Source: Paenibacillus sp. FSL H7-0737
Lineage (GTDB): Bacteria; Bacillota; Bacilli; Paenibacillales; Paenibacillaceae
DNA: 64,000 nucleotides
Direction: 5' to 3'
NCBI RefSeq assembly: GCF_000758545.1
Contig: NZ_CP009279.1
Location: forward strand, 4,092,001-4,156,000
The translations under genes and the position numbers were made by a program. The notes under the pieces were generated by a model that saw nothing but the letters and a program-made list of their open reading frames with translations, was not told the origin of the DNA and did no database searches. How positions within the stretch are numbered: the stretch's first letter is position 1; the number at the start of each line of letters is the position of its first letter. Shown piece by piece: positions 25,851-36,066 of this stretch.

Positions 25851-26813
25851 TTATTGGCCTGTTTCATTAGTCTGGTCAATAGTATCGGTGGTACCTTCAT
25901 TCTGGGTCGTTTCACTTCCAGTACCGTCATCCAGATTAAGTAGCAGACGAGATGAGGTCTTTTCATCCGTAATCACTTGTCCATTGACAGTAATCTCAGT
26001 AGCTGGTGAATAACCAGATTTAATATACATTCCTTCACTTCCAAGCACAAAGCTCATACGATCTCCTGCCGCTGTGTTACCAAATGAGAGTTTTTCACCT
26101 TTAGAGTTCTCACCTTTATACACCTCAAGCCAGCTTACCCCAGTAGCAGAAATCTCAACCTTCACTTCACTTCCAGCCGGAGCTGAAACCTTGAATTTTG
26201 TTGTTTTTCCTGCTTTCCCATCCGGTGTAACTGTAATGGATTGCGGGGAAGGCGTAGGTGTTGGTAATGGCGTTGGCTCTGCAGTAGGTTCAGTTGTTGC
26301 TTCTGTTCCTGCCGAAGAAGTTGGCGCCACAACTCCACCTCCTGAAGCCGGTGGAGATGTTTTAGCAGTCGTAGGATCCTGCTGTTCATTTGTCAGATTC
26401 GTCTGATCAATCTGATCAGGGTCCGGTTTGTTCAAACTAGATGCATAAATGTAAATCACAACAATAATTAATATTGGAAATGTCCACATTAGCACTGTTG
26501 GCAGCCATTTTGCATTCCGTTCGGTTTCAGGTCTACGGCTGCGTTTTTGAATCACCGTTTCCATGGCTGTGTCTTCGGGAGGGGCAGGTACATTCCCATG
26601 CTCCTCTAGCAGTTCGTCAGGACTCATCCCTACTGCCTCTGCGTACGTTTTGATAAACGCCCTAACATAAAAACTTCCTGGAAGCACCTTATAGTCTCCA
26701 GACTCGATGGCTTCCAAATACTTTTTGCGAATTTTCGTTACTTCCTGGACATCGTCAAGACTCATCCCTTTTTGCAGACGCGCCTCTTTCAATTGCCGGC
26801 CCAGTTCCGACAT
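25851..26813 (-). CDS. rodZ: RodZ-like helix-turn-helix membrane protein
   Basis: 320 aa from the ATG at 26813 behind AGGAGGTGATGG. N-terminal Xre-type helix-turn-helix (about 2-66, LKEARLQKGMSLDDVQEVTKI), a basic linker, one membrane helix (about 103-125), a Pro/Thr/Ser-rich extracellular linker, and a C-terminal DUF4115 domain (about 200-300). RodZ links the MreB cytoskeleton to the cell-wall elongation machinery. B. subtilis YmfM occupies the same position. Confidence 0.92.
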   Translation of the reverse strand: MSELGRQLKEARLQKGMSLDDVQEVTKIRKKYLEAIESGDYKVLPGSFYVRAFIKTYAEAVGMSPDELLEEHGNVPAPPEDTAMETVIQKRSRRPETERNAKWLPTVLMWTFPILIIVVIYIYASSLNKPDPDQIDQTNLTNEQQDPTTAKTSPPASGGGVVAPTSSAGTEATTEPTAEPTPLPTPTPSPQSITVTPDGKAGKTTKFKVSAPAGSEVKVEISATGVSWLEVYKGENSKGEKLSFGNTAAGDRMSFVLGSEGMYIKSGYSPATEITVNGQVITDEKTSSRLLLNLDDGTGSETTQNEGTTDTIDQTNETGQ

Positions 26814-26866
26814 ACCATCACCTCCTGTAAATTTCAATGAATATCATTGTTCATTGTTTTCTTGTT

Positions 26867-27634
26867 CTATAAATCATCACTGTAGCTAGTCGTAAACGAC
26901 TCGTACAATATTTCTTCATTTGGATTATTGCGAAGCTCGATAATAATATCAAAATCATCAAAGGTGTACTCAGATTCCCGCACAAAAATATCTGGATGCT
27001 CGATCACTTTCGTACTTGGCATACTCATAACATTTTGTAATAAATTATAATGCTTCTCATTAGAGCGGATCGTACTAACAATACCATCAATAATAAATAC
27101 ATTATGTGGGTTCATCTCATCTTCTGCTAATTGACTTCGAACCGTCTGACGTAAAAGTGTCGAGGAGACAAATGTCCAACGCTTCATCGCGCAGACACTG
27201 CCAGCAATGATTGATTCCGTCTTTCCTACACGGGGCATACCTCGAAGTCCTATTACCTGATTTCCATCTTTTTTAAACAGTTCCCCGAGAAAATCGACCA
27301 ATAGACCAAGCTCATCCCGGGTAAAACGAAACGTCTTCCGATCATCTGAATCCCGTTCAATATATCGCCCATGGCGCACAGCCAGCTTGTCTACGAGTCT
27401 TGGAGACCGCAGAGCTGAAACTGTAATATTATCAACTTTCTTGAGCATTTCGCCCATCAGCATTATTTTGTCATCGTCATTGGTCTCCAGCAACATTCCG
27501 CGAGTCTTTCCTTCAACGCCATTAATCGTCAGAATGTTGACTTCTAGCATCCCTAACATTGAAGCGATATCACCAAGCAGACCGGGTCTGTTCTTGTGAA
27601 TCTTGTATTCCATATACCATTGTTTATATTCCAC
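26867..27634 (-). CDS. ymfK: DUF3388 protein: ACT domain plus P-loop
   Basis: 255 aa. N-terminal ACT-type ligand-binding domain (about 8-76, PGLLGDIASMLGMLEVNILTI) followed by a P-loop (GMPRVGKT, 132-139) and a FIIDGIVSTIRSN segment that could be Walker B. Matches B. subtilis YmfK in order and make-up. An ATP- or GTP-binding regulator is plausible, but no function is established. Possibly co-transcribed with rodZ, which follows after 53 bases. Confidence 0.85.
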   Translation of the reverse strand: MEYKQWYMEYKIHKNRPGLLGDIASMLGMLEVNILTINGVEGKTRGMLLETNDDDKIMLMGEMLKKVDNITVSALRSPRLVDKLAVRHGRYIERDSDDRKTFRFTRDELGLLVDFLGELFKKDGNQVIGLRGMPRVGKTESIIAGSVCAMKRWTFVSSTLLRQTVRSQLAEDEMNPHNVFIIDGIVSTIRSNEKHYNLLQNVMSMPSTKVIEHPDIFVRESEYTFDDFDIIIELRNNPNEEILYESFTTSYSDDL

Positions 27635-27776
27635 TTGTACACCTCATAGATTCCTTTTCCCGCACTTTGATATACATCAAAAAAATGCCGTTCAGACAAA
27701 GCGGTCTGAAACACGGGTCATGTTAATGATATATAAAATAAAAATGAAAGGCAAGGTCAGTCCTGTAATAATTGCA

Positions 27777-27801
27777 GAAAAGCTCCCACAAGGGGAGCTT
27801 T
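27777..27801 (-). terminator. terminator of the DUF3243 gene
   Basis: AAAAGCTCCC-CTTG-TGGGAGCTTTT stem with flanking T's, nine bases past the stop codon. Confidence 0.8.
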
Positions 27802-27810
27802 TCCGCAAGC

Positions 27811-28074
27811 TTAGGCGTGATTTTTCGCCAACTTGACCATGAGTTTAGCAATCGTCTGCTTTTCTTCATCGTTGCCGACGTCCCATAGCTCTTTGATTGC
27901 ACGGTTTTGAGTGTTTGCTGGATCCACTTTTTCATCGAGGAATTCCCCAATTTCAAAAGCCAGCTTTGAGATTGTGTCTTCACTCATCCCAAGTTTCTCC
28001 GCCTGTACAACACGTTTTCCCAGAAATTTCTTCCAGGTGTCAAAATTTTTGATTACGCTATCTTCTTGTGTCAT
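27811..28074 (-). CDS. ymfJ: DUF3243 protein
   Basis: 87 aa from the ATG at 28074 behind GAAGGAGG. Small, helical, conserved Firmicutes protein (SVIKNFDTWKKFLGKRVVQA..). It has the position and size of B. subtilis YmfJ, between ymfI and ymfK. Function unknown. Confidence 0.88.
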   Translation of the reverse strand: MTQEDSVIKNFDTWKKFLGKRVVQAEKLGMSEDTISKLAFEIGEFLDEKVDPANTQNRAIKELWDVGNDEEKQTIAKLMVKLAKNHA

Positions 28075-28210
28075 CTTAAATCCTCCTTCATGTTTACGGT
28101 CAAACACCTGCATACAGGCTGTAAGCCGCCTTACGTGAGATTTAAAAACAACACTTATAATATGTCTTAGAAGCTAAGTTATTATGCTGGAGCTTTTCTC
28201 CAACTGAAGA

Positions 28211-28978
28211 TCAGGTAATCCATCCACCATTTGGACTAATAATCTGACCAGTGATATACCCGGACTCAGGCAAAGCCAAAAAATAAATTAGTGAAGATAT
28301 TTCATTAGGCGTAGCCAAACGCCCTACTGGAATCTCATCCTCCAGCATACGGACTTCATCCTCCTGTAAATTGGACAGCATGTTCGTATTAACCGCTCCT
28401 GGAGCTACCGCGTTAACCGTTACACCAGATGGAGCCAACTCTTTAGCTAAAGCCTTTGTAAAGGCATTCACTCCACCCTTACTAGCCGAATATGCTACTT
28501 CGCAAGAAGCTCCAGTGATACCCCATACAGAAGAAACGTTGATGATACGTCCATAACGCTGAGACACCATGTACGGCATAAAAATCTGACTGCACATAAA
28601 GGTTCCCTTCAAGTTAATGGACATAATGTCATCCCATTCCTCTTCGGTCACATCAGCTAGCATTCCGTAATGCGATTTACCGGCATTATTGACGAGAATA
28701 TCCGGCTGCATCCCATTACTCTCAAGCTTTTCAGCCATACGTACAATTTGACTACGATCCTTCATATCCGCGTTTACTGTCATTACCTTTGCGCCAAGGG
28801 CCATACAACGCCGAGCGACATCATTCGCAGCTTCATGTGAGTGTTTATAATGAATAACTATATTCATCCCCACAGAAGCAAATCGTTCCGCAATGGCGCC
28901 GCCGATCCCTCCGCTTCCCCCTGTAATGAGCACTGTCATTTCCCCTAGTGGTTTGCTGCTCTCTCCCAAAACGCTCAC
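28211..28978 (-). CDS. ymfI: short-chain dehydrogenase/reductase YmfI
   Basis: 255 aa, NAD(P)-dependent Rossmann-fold SDR resembling FabG. Cofactor motif TGGSGGIGGAIA (19-30), NNAG near 97, catalytic Ser in VSSVWG, YSASK (Tyr-x3-Lys near 165) and PNGGWIT end. The start is GTG at 28978, directly after the ymfH stop codon, so it is translationally coupled. In B. subtilis ymfI lies in the same M16-protease cluster; the substrate is unknown. Confidence 0.9.
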   Translation of the reverse strand: MSVLGESSKPLGEMTVLITGGSGGIGGAIAERFASVGMNIVIHYKHSHEAANDVARRCMALGAKVMTVNADMKDRSQIVRMAEKLESNGMQPDILVNNAGKSHYGMLADVTEEEWDDIMSINLKGTFMCSQIFMPYMVSQRYGRIINVSSVWGITGASCEVAYSASKGGVNAFTKALAKELAPSGVTVNAVAPGAVNTNMLSNLQEDEVRMLEDEIPVGRLATPNEISSLIYFLALPESGYITGQIISPNGGWIT

Positions 28979-30259
28979 CTAAGGACTCACCACCAATGAA
29001 ACGGCAAGCTGTTCCCAGTTTACATGGGCATGCAGACGCTCATTTACTTCTGCCAAAGTAATCGATTCATACATAGGCAGAACTTCAAAAAGGTCACCAC
29101 CACGGAACTGGTAGCGTGTAAATTCATGTGCGATACTTTCAGGGGAGTTCAGCATGCGCAAATAACCGCCAATTTTCTTTTTCCGTGCCCGCTCGAAATC
29201 CTTCTCCGCAAAGCCAGACTTTAAGATTAGATCTATTTCTTCTTTAATTCGTTTTAAAAGCAAATCCGGATCCTTTGTATCCCCCCCCATTGCAGAAAAA
29301 GCATACTGCGGAGAACTATTAAATTCATGTCCAAAGCTGTCCGAGATCAATTCCTCATCATAAAGCTTTTGATACAATGCTGTGCTACTACCTACCAACA
29401 AATCGAGCATTAGCTTCGTTATCAGGTCGCGTTTCAGAGAAGCTTCACCTGTTAGATCTTCTACTTTTTCCTTGAAACCAAACATGATTTTCGGCATCGA
29501 AACAGCAAGCTTGCTTTCTAGCCGTTTTGTAGCGACTTGTTCGGGTTCATCTTCAAAAATACGCTTGATTTCACCCTGCTTGCCGTAGGTTTTACCCTTT
29601 TGGTTAGCGCGAATCAAGGAGAATACTTTCTCCGGGTCCACGCCCCCAACCACGAACAACAACATATTGCTAGGGTGATAAAAAGCGTTATAACATGTGT
29701 ACAGCGTTTCTTTCGTGATCGTACTAATCGATTCTACCGTACCTGCAATGTCAATCCGAACCGGATGCTTCGAATACATCGCTTCAATAAGGCCAAAATA
29801 CACGCGCCAGTCCGGATTATCAGCATACATATTGATTTCTTGACCAATAATTCCCTTTTCCTTTTCTACATTCTCATCTGTAAAATAAGGTCGCTGAACA
29901 AAATCAACGAGCGTACTAAGATTGGTCTCTATATTTTCTGTTGCTGAGAAAAGATAAACGGTCTGATCAAAGCTTGTAAAAGCATTGGCCGAGGCTCCAT
30001 TTGAAGCAAAGGTAGCAAAAATATCGCCTTCTGGCTCTTCGAACATTTTGTGCTCTAAAAAGTGAGCTATACCATCAGGAACAGTGGTCTCTTCTCCACC
30101 TGCGACATGAAAATGATTGTCAACGGAACCATATTTAGTTGCAAATGTAGCATAGGTCTTTTTGAAGGTTGGTTTCGGCAACACATATACCTGAAGTCCG
30201 TTATCCATGACCTCATGATAAATGGTCTCTTGAAGTCTGTCGTAATGAATTTGTTCCAT
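28979..30259 (-). CDS. ymfH: M16 family zinc peptidase YmfH
   Basis: 426 aa insulinase-type peptidase. The inverted zinc motif HFLEH is at residues 66-70, with the distal glutamate in QEINMY. This is the catalytically competent half of a pair with YmfF, encoded two bases upstream. Such pairs can work as heterodimers. Substrate unknown; the neighbours are sporulation and envelope genes. Confidence 0.92.
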   Translation of the reverse strand: MEQIHYDRLQETIYHEVMDNGLQVYVLPKPTFKKTYATFATKYGSVDNHFHVAGGEETTVPDGIAHFLEHKMFEEPEGDIFATFASNGASANAFTSFDQTVYLFSATENIETNLSTLVDFVQRPYFTDENVEKEKGIIGQEINMYADNPDWRVYFGLIEAMYSKHPVRIDIAGTVESISTITKETLYTCYNAFYHPSNMLLFVVGGVDPEKVFSLIRANQKGKTYGKQGEIKRIFEDEPEQVATKRLESKLAVSMPKIMFGFKEKVEDLTGEASLKRDLITKLMLDLLVGSSTALYQKLYDEELISDSFGHEFNSSPQYAFSAMGGDTKDPDLLLKRIKEEIDLILKSGFAEKDFERARKKKIGGYLRMLNSPESIAHEFTRYQFRGGDLFEVLPMYESITLAEVNERLHAHVNWEQLAVSLVVSP

Positions 30260-30261
30260 CG

Positions 30262-31539
30262 TTATTCCTCCTTTCCTGTCAAGAAATATATCGTATCCAG
30301 CTGAAAGGTTTCAGCGGCAGCTTTTACATCTTCAGCACCGATTTGTTCCACCTGCTCCAATAGCTGATCCGCTGTCCGTTCTTTTCCTGACAACTGGCGG
30401 TTGAAGTCGTAAGAGATCATTTCAAAAGCAGAATCCGGAATCTCGGAAAGCTGATTGCGGATCATAGCTTTGGTCTGACTCAGTTCCAGATCACTGATAT
30501 TGCCAGCTTTCATCTCTTCCAATTGCTTCTCTATAATGTCCACGGCTTTGCCGTAATTTTGCGTTTCGATACCTGATTGAATCGTTCCAATGCCCTTGTG
30601 GCCGTCATAACGAGACGAAGCATAATAGGCAAGGCTTGCCTTCTCACGTACGTTAACGAAGAGTTTAGAGTGGGGATACCCTCCTAATATTCCGTTGTAC
30701 ATAAGTGCGGATGCGTAATTATCATCCTTATAAGTAATAGAGGTGCGTAGACCCAGGTTCAACTTGCCCTGACTGACATCCAGCTTCTCTTCTACAGTCC
30801 GCACCTCATTAACTGATACAGGTACGAACTTAGAGCTATATAAGCCCACCTCGGACTGAACCCGACCGAAATGACGCTGTACAAGCTTTTCTACTTCCTC
30901 AGCTGTAGTGTCACCCACTACATAGAGATCAAGGATGGCATCATCCAGCCAGGAATTATACGATTCATACAAACTTTTCGGAGTGATTTGATCCAGATCC
31001 GCTCTTTGCCCCAGAGGGTGAAGACGATATGGCTCGTTTCGGCACATTTCCTCAATACAGCGCTCAGCAGCGTAACGTATCTTGTCATTTACGATGGACT
31101 CCAGCTTCTTGCGAACGGTTTCACGCTCCGTTGCAACATACGAAGGTCGGAAGCTGCCGTCTTCAACTAATGGACGAGTCAGTACTTCACCTAAGAAAGC
31201 GAAGGATTGTTCAAGTAAGCTCTCCTGGCTTTGCACAAAAGAGTCATTAATAGTATCCATGCGGAACTGAACGATTTGATAATCGCCTCTTTTATAAATA
31301 TCAAACCCGAATCCAGCGCCATACAGTTCCTCCAAACGCTCGCGGAATTGCGTGGTCTCCGGATAAGTCGCGGTACCTCTGCGAAGCACGAATGGAGCTA
31401 GTGCAGTAGAGGTTACTGTATTCTCATCAAGAGGGATCCCCGCATAAAGTGAGATCGCGTAGGTCTTGAATGCCTTGGTTGGCATAACGTGAATGCGCAA
31501 GCCTCCTACGGTGCCATGCTGAAATACATTATTAGTCAA
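30262..31539 (-). CDS. ymfF: M16 family peptidase-like protein YmfF (inactive partner)
   Basis: 425 aa M16 fold. The segment that should carry HxxEH reads APFVLRRGT, so the zinc site is gone; the RxxY-type C-terminal substrate-binding elements (VREKASLAYYASSRYDG) remain. Start chosen at TTG 31539, eight bases after AAAGGAG; a TTG two codons earlier overlaps the site. Followed by ymfH, with which it probably pairs. Confidence 0.88.
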   Translation of the reverse strand: MTNNVFQHGTVGGLRIHVMPTKAFKTYAISLYAGIPLDENTVTSTALAPFVLRRGTATYPETTQFRERLEELYGAGFGFDIYKRGDYQIVQFRMDTINDSFVQSQESLLEQSFAFLGEVLTRPLVEDGSFRPSYVATERETVRKKLESIVNDKIRYAAERCIEEMCRNEPYRLHPLGQRADLDQITPKSLYESYNSWLDDAILDLYVVGDTTAEEVEKLVQRHFGRVQSEVGLYSSKFVPVSVNEVRTVEEKLDVSQGKLNLGLRTSITYKDDNYASALMYNGILGGYPHSKLFVNVREKASLAYYASSRYDGHKGIGTIQSGIETQNYGKAVDIIEKQLEEMKAGNISDLELSQTKAMIRNQLSEIPDSAFEMISYDFNRQLSGKERTADQLLEQVEQIGAEDVKAAAETFQLDTIYFLTGKEE

Positions 31540-31624
31540 GTCCAAAACTCCTTTACGGCGTGGATAGTTGCTCTACATCATGTTTATGAATTATTAACCA
31601 TTCTAAACCATTCCAAAGTAAGGA

Positions 31625-31652
31625 AGCAACCGGAAGCCTCTTCCCGGTTGCT
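31625..31652 (-). terminator. hairpin after sleB
   Basis: AGCAACCGG / CCGGTTGCT stem, 24 bases past the sleB stop; the T tract after it (TCCTTACTTT) is weak. Confidence 0.6.
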
Positions 31653-31675
31653 CTCTGAATTCTCTATCCTTCTTT

Positions 31676-32542
31676 TTACATACAGAAAATATGCTGACCA
31701 ATCGTCTTCACCTGAGGACGGGTCCAAATCCATTTAGAGGTCGCTGTTTTAGGATTGAAGTAATACAAACATCCACCTGAAGGGTCCCAACCATTGAGTG
31801 CTTGCTGCACTGCTTTACGTGCTTGCTCATTGGGCTCCAGATAGATCTGACCATCGGCTACAGCTGTAAATGCTCCCGGTTGAAAAATAACGCCAGACGG
31901 CGTATTCGGGAAACTAGGTGATTTCACTCGGTTTAAAATGACCGCAGCAACAGCAACCTGACCTTCGAAAGGCTCACCTCTGGCTTCTCCATACACGGCA
32001 TTAGCCATGATCTTGAGATCATTCTCCGATAAGCCCATCGAATTACCTGAAGACAATCCTGGCGAATTCGTTTTATTGGACGTATTTGTTTTATTGCCAG
32101 TGTTATTCTGTGCTGTCTTATTTCCCGTGCCCGAAGAAGGCTCAGTAGGCTTCCAGTTCTTCGTGGCGTTATACAGCTTAAGCTTAGTTTTGGCACCCAC
32201 AATGCCATCAGACTTCATTCCGAATTTCCATTGAAACCAAGTTACTGCATTCTTCGTTTTTGGCCCAAAATGACTGTCTATTTTTCCGGCATAATAACCT
32301 AAATGCTTTAATCGCCCCTGCAATTCATAGACATCCTGACCCGTGGACCCAAGTTTAATGGGTGTTGTACTGAAAGCCGGCAAGACTTCTTCGTCAGGAT
32401 TATTTAACTCGTGGACAAATGACGCAGCAGCACTTTGCTTGGTCTGAACAATGCCATTCCCCTTGAAAAACGTTCCTGCAAACGGCGCGACAGCAAGTGC
32501 AAGAGTTAAAGCAGCAAATATCCACATCTTTTGTTTCTTCAT
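31676..32542 (-). CDS. sleB: spore cortex-lytic enzyme SleB
   Basis: 288 aa. Signal peptide (residues 1-35, KKQKMWIFAALTLALAVAPFAG), peptidoglycan-binding domain 1 (about 60-125, GSTGQDVYELQGRLKHLGYY), Asn/Thr-rich linker with NKT repeats, and a hydrolase_2 catalytic domain (about 175-288, IMANAVYGEARGEPFEGQVAVAAVILNR in two parts). A lytic transglycosylase that breaks spore cortex at germination. The ATG at 32542 is preferred over 32578 because the sigma-G promoter at 32592-32622 would leave no leader for the upstream one. No ypeB is adjacent. Confidence 0.88.
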   Translation of the reverse strand: MKKQKMWIFAALTLALAVAPFAGTFFKGNGIVQTKQSAAASFVHELNNPDEEVLPAFSTTPIKLGSTGQDVYELQGRLKHLGYYAGKIDSHFGPKTKNAVTWFQWKFGMKSDGIVGAKTKLKLYNATKNWKPTEPSSGTGNKTAQNNTGNKTNTSNKTNSPGLSSGNSMGLSENDLKIMANAVYGEARGEPFEGQVAVAAVILNRVKSPSFPNTPSGVIFQPGAFTAVADGQIYLEPNEQARKAVQQALNGWDPSGGCLYYFNPKTATSKWIWTRPQVKTIGQHIFCM

Positions 32543-32591
32543 AGGGTTCGCTCTACCTTTCTTTTGTAAGTTCTGCATGGATGGCTAAAGT

Positions 32592-32622
32592 TATTATGAC
32601 GACTGTCAGCGCATCCTATGCA
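32592..32622 (-). promoter_or_regulatory. sigma-G promoter of sleB
   Basis: Minus strand: -35 TGCATA (32622-32617), 18-base spacer, -10 CATAATA (32598-32592), matching the forespore sigma-G consensus. Fits a germination enzyme made in the forespore. Confidence 0.75.
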
Positions 32623-32835
32623 TTACTAAAAAAGAAGAAATAGCTTTTCATTATAATTGAGAATAATTATCAACTATAATACGAAATAAGAAAACCATGA
32701 AGTTGATATGAATCCTGAATTAAAAGGACCACATTTTACTGTGGACCACGCATGAATTGAAATTATAGATATAAGTCATACTTTTCAACATTTTAGTGAT
32801 ATGAATTCATAATAGTCCAAGTAACAGGTTCGCAC

Positions 32836-32980
32836 TTTTAGGGAATTCCTCCCTAAAAATCAGGCCAATTCCTTTATTTCTTACCAAAATTAATAAATTA
32901 TAGGGAGATTTTCCCTAATTATAAGTTTGAGAACCAATAATCTCAGAATTCCAGGGAGAAATCCCCTAATTATTATAATG
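32836..32980. repeat. three related AGGGA/TCCCT palindromes
   Basis: TTTTAGGGA-ATTCC-TCCCTAAAA (32836-32858), TAGGGA-GATTT-TCCCTA (about 32901-32917), CAGGGAGAAATCCCCTA (about 32952-32968). All sit in the AT-rich, otherwise empty stretch 32623-33036. Spacing is 50-65 bases. Confidence 0.55.
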
Positions 32981-33036
32981 AAGCTTCACTAAAGCCATTA
33001 TTTAAAGTGTCATTTACACTTCTTCAGCATGAGTAA

Positions 33037-33076
33037 GGGCCGTCCCCAAGTAGTACAAACTACTTGGGGACGGCCC
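33037..33076 (+). terminator. 18-bp perfect inverted repeat, plus-oriented terminator shape
   Basis: GGGCCGTCCCCAAGTAGT-ACAA-ACTACTTGGGGACGGCCC followed by CTTTTTAC on the plus strand. No plus-strand gene precedes it. It may still end spoIIIE transcription on the minus strand, where the following bases (TTACTC) are a poor T tract. Confidence 0.5.
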
Positions 33077-33117
33077 CTTTTTACTGTCTATTTAAGGTTT
33101 AAACTGACTTGTTCAGC

Positions 33118-35784
33118 TTAAGAACTGATCTTGTTATGCTGATACTGCTCAAGTGATACAAGCACCTCACGCGGCTTGCTGCCCTCGTAAGGCCCTATTA
33201 CCCCACGAGCCTCCATAGAGTCAATCAAACGGGCTGCACGGGTGTAACCAACCCTCATCCGGCGCTGTAGTAGCGAGACTGAAGCTTGCTTCGCTTCAAG
33301 CACGATCGTTACGGCCTGCTCATATAACTCATCCTGTGGCTCCTGGTCTTCAGCGATTGTGTCATCAACCTCTGGAACAATGGACTCATCATATTCTGCT
33401 TCACCTTGGCTGCTGACATATTGAACGATCGTCTCAACCTCTTGATCGCTCATAAAGGCACCCTGCACACGAATCGGTTTAGAAGCTCCCATCGGTAAGA
33501 ACAGCATGTCTCCCCGACCTAACAGCTTCTCCGCACCTGGCATATCCAGAATGGTACGTGAGTCTACATTGGAAGATACGCCGAAAGCGATACGAGATGG
33601 AATATTCGCCTTAATCAAACCTGTAATGACATCCACGGAAGGACGCTGAGTGGCGATAATTAAATGTATACCAGCTGCACGCGCCATCTGTGCAAGCCGA
33701 CAGATAGCATCCTCTACATCGTTAGCGGCAACCATCATCAAATCCGCAAGCTCGTCCACAATAACAACAATATACGGAAGTATAGCAGCTGGGTTCTCTG
33801 CCATCAGCTTATTATAGCCTTCCATGTTGCGTGTTCCTGATTTGGAGAAGAGTTCATACCTTTTCTCCATTTCCACAACGATCTTCTTTAAAGCTAAGCT
33901 CGCCCGCTTCGGATCAGTAACGACTGGAGCCAGAAGATGCGGAATCCCATTATAGACATTCAGCTCTACCATCTTCGGGTCCACCATCAGGAATTTGACT
34001 TCATCGGGTTTAGCTTTGTATAAAATACTCGTAATAATCCCGTTAATACAAACCGATTTACCAGATCCCGTTGCACCAGCCACCAATAAATGGGGCATCT
34101 TCGCTAAATTACCGATAATCGTCTGACCCGAAATATCACGTCCAAAAGCAATCGATAATCTAGATTCAGCTTCCTGAAAGATCTGTGTCTCCATAACTTC
34201 ACGCATGGTCACAATAGACACTTCGGAATTTGGTACCTCTATCCCAATGGCTGATTTACCCGGAATTGGCGCCTCCATACGTATATCTTTGGCTGCAAGA
34301 GCAAGCGCAATGTCATCTGTCAGATTAACAATACGGCTAACTTTGACACCGATATCCGGCTGAATCTCATAGCGTGTAACCGCTGGACCTCTAACTACTT
34401 CGAGAACCTTTGCTCTTACACCGAAACTCTCTAGGGTAGCTTCTAGCTTACGGGCGGTCTGCATATAATCATTCTGATCTCCTGCTTTACCGCTGTTGTT
34501 AGGTTTGGCTAGAAGTCGGAAAGATGGCAGCTTATATGGTTTTGGTGGAGGTGGTGCCGGTGGAGCAGGAATGATCTGTCCATCAGGAGTGGCGCTTAGC
34601 AATCCATCCAAGTCTATAGTCACATTCTCATCAGGCTCATCTGAAGGCTGTTGACTAACTGGATTAGCCCCTGCGACAGGAGCTTTGACGGTAACACCTC
34701 GAGCTGCAGGAGAGAATTCACTCCATTCCTCCCGATCTTCCTCATTCAGCCCTTCTGAGCGGATATGCTCAAAGAAGTCGCGAATAATTGGAGTCACAGG
34801 TTCCATATCCATATCTGCATCATCAAAATCATGTTGGATATCCTCAAGTGGAGTCACACGACTATCTACTGAAAGCCCAGAAATGATCGGACCGTGCGAA
34901 GCACTTGTTACAATTGGACCATGATCATCATCAGAATCGGCTTCCGCCTCTGAACGGGTGGAGCCTGTGAACCAACCGGATATTTTTTTCAATAGAACAG
35001 GTTGCTTACGATTAGGTAAATATCGATCGTCTTCTTCCTCTTCGTCATCTTCGTCATAGACAGGCTGCTTCACTGGCCGAGTCTTTGCGGGTGCGGCTGC
35101 TTTGGAAGGTCTAGCCGCTACTGGGACTGCCTTCGGACGGTTTGCCGCATGGAGACGAATCCCTTCCACAAACTTAACCGTACGAACTCGCAAAAGGGTA
35201 ATAATCTCTACATAGGAGAGATTTGTAATTAACATAAAGCTGATGGCAAGCATAACGATCATGAGCAGCTTAGCTCCCAGACTACCAAAGAGCCACAGCA
35301 GCGCAGCATACTCCAATCCGCCGATATATCCGCCACTTATATCCTTACCCAGCATATAGACATTACTATTGTTAACACCGGGCGAAAGAGATCCCGAAAG
35401 ATCATTATGTATTTGTGTCATCACGTTGCCAGGATGGAGCAAGGACAACGGGCCAAGCTTCTGCTCCATTGCAGAAATAGTGCTCATTAGGCACATGGAT
35501 AGCAGAAGCAGAAGCACGCCTGTATGTCGACTGTTCCAAGAAGAAGGCCATCTTCGATGGATCATAACCATAAGCCCATAAAAAATACCAATAAGCGGCA
35601 ACACAAAATAAAATCTCCCTAATAAATAACCCGCCATACTTGAAAGTGACCGCCCTACCGCCGCTTCACCGGACAGAGCAATAACGGATATCGTTATTAG
35701 TAAAATTCCGTAAATTTCATATTTTAAAACGCTGCCGAGCAGCGCTTTTTTCTTTTTCTTTTTTCGTTTAGCCACGCCAGCCAC
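33118..35784 (-). CDS. spoIIIE: DNA translocase FtsK/SpoIIIE
   Basis: 888 aa. About four membrane helices near the N-terminus (20-200), an acidic and Pro-rich linker (about 210-440), and a RecA-like motor with Walker [11 protein letters not shown] (about 567-576) and Walker [16 protein letters not shown]-terminal winged-helix gamma domain (about 820-885, [15 protein letters not shown]) reads the chromosome polarity sequence. It pumps the chromosome into the forespore and clears division septa. The start is GTG at 35784 or the GTG three codons later. Downstream of tepA-ylzJ, as in B. subtilis. Confidence 0.95.
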   Translation of the reverse strand: MAGVAKRKKKKKKALLGSVLKYEIYGILLITISVIALSGEAAVGRSLSSMAGYLLGRFYFVLPLIGIFYGLMVMIHRRWPSSWNSRHTGVLLLLLSMCLMSTISAMEQKLGPLSLLHPGNVMTQIHNDLSGSLSPGVNNSNVYMLGKDISGGYIGGLEYAALLWLFGSLGAKLLMIVMLAISFMLITNLSYVEIITLLRVRTVKFVEGIRLHAANRPKAVPVAARPSKAAAPAKTRPVKQPVYDEDDEEEEDDRYLPNRKQPVLLKKISGWFTGSTRSEAEADSDDDHGPIVTSASHGPIISGLSVDSRVTPLEDIQHDFDDADMDMEPVTPIIRDFFEHIRSEGLNEEDREEWSEFSPAARGVTVKAPVAGANPVSQQPSDEPDENVTIDLDGLLSATPDGQIIPAPPAPPPPKPYKLPSFRLLAKPNNSGKAGDQNDYMQTARKLEATLESFGVRAKVLEVVRGPAVTRYEIQPDIGVKVSRIVNLTDDIALALAAKDIRMEAPIPGKSAIGIEVPNSEVSIVTMREVMETQIFQEAESRLSIAFGRDISGQTIIGNLAKMPHLLVAGATGSGKSVCINGIITSILYKAKPDEVKFLMVDPKMVELNVYNGIPHLLAPVVTDPKRASLALKKIVVEMEKRYELFSKSGTRNMEGYNKLMAENPAAILPYIVVIVDELADLMMVAANDVEDAICRLAQMARAAGIHLIIATQRPSVDVITGLIKANIPSRIAFGVSSNVDSRTILDMPGAEKLLGRGDMLFLPMGASKPIRVQGAFMSDQEVETIVQYVSSQGEAEYDESIVPEVDDTIAEDQEPQDELYEQAVTIVLEAKQASVSLLQRRMRVGYTRAARLIDSMEARGVIGPYEGSKPREVLVSLEQYQHNKISS

Positions 35785-35853
35785 CCCCGGAACAACATTA
35801 TACCATATAATGGCGTGGCGTACCTATGTTCTCTTTTGTCAAAAAATGAATCT

Positions 35854-36066
35854 TTATGTTAACGTAATTATCGCTCCAGGAGAGAACGACGGATCTAAAT
35901 ATCGCTCCAAAGGACAATCCAGTAATCTTACTATGCGCGCGCGTCCTTCCTCCATCGGCTCAACCTGCATGAGCATCCCCTGAACACTTACTTCTCGCGT
36001 TGTAGCGTAATTATTAAATGCCCCCTCCCACACCTGTTCCATCGACATTATCGTATAGAGTGTCAT
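35854..36066 (-). CDS. ylzJ: YlzJ-like protein
   Basis: 70 aa, conserved small protein ([15 protein letters not shown] start, [17 protein letters not shown] end). Its ATG overlaps the tepA stop (ATGA), so the two are translationally coupled. Same place and size as B. subtilis YlzJ. Function unknown. Confidence 0.88.
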   Translation of the reverse strand: MTLYTIMSMEQVWEGAFNNYATTREVSVQGMLMQVEPMEEGRARIVRLLDCPLERYLDPSFSPGAIITLT

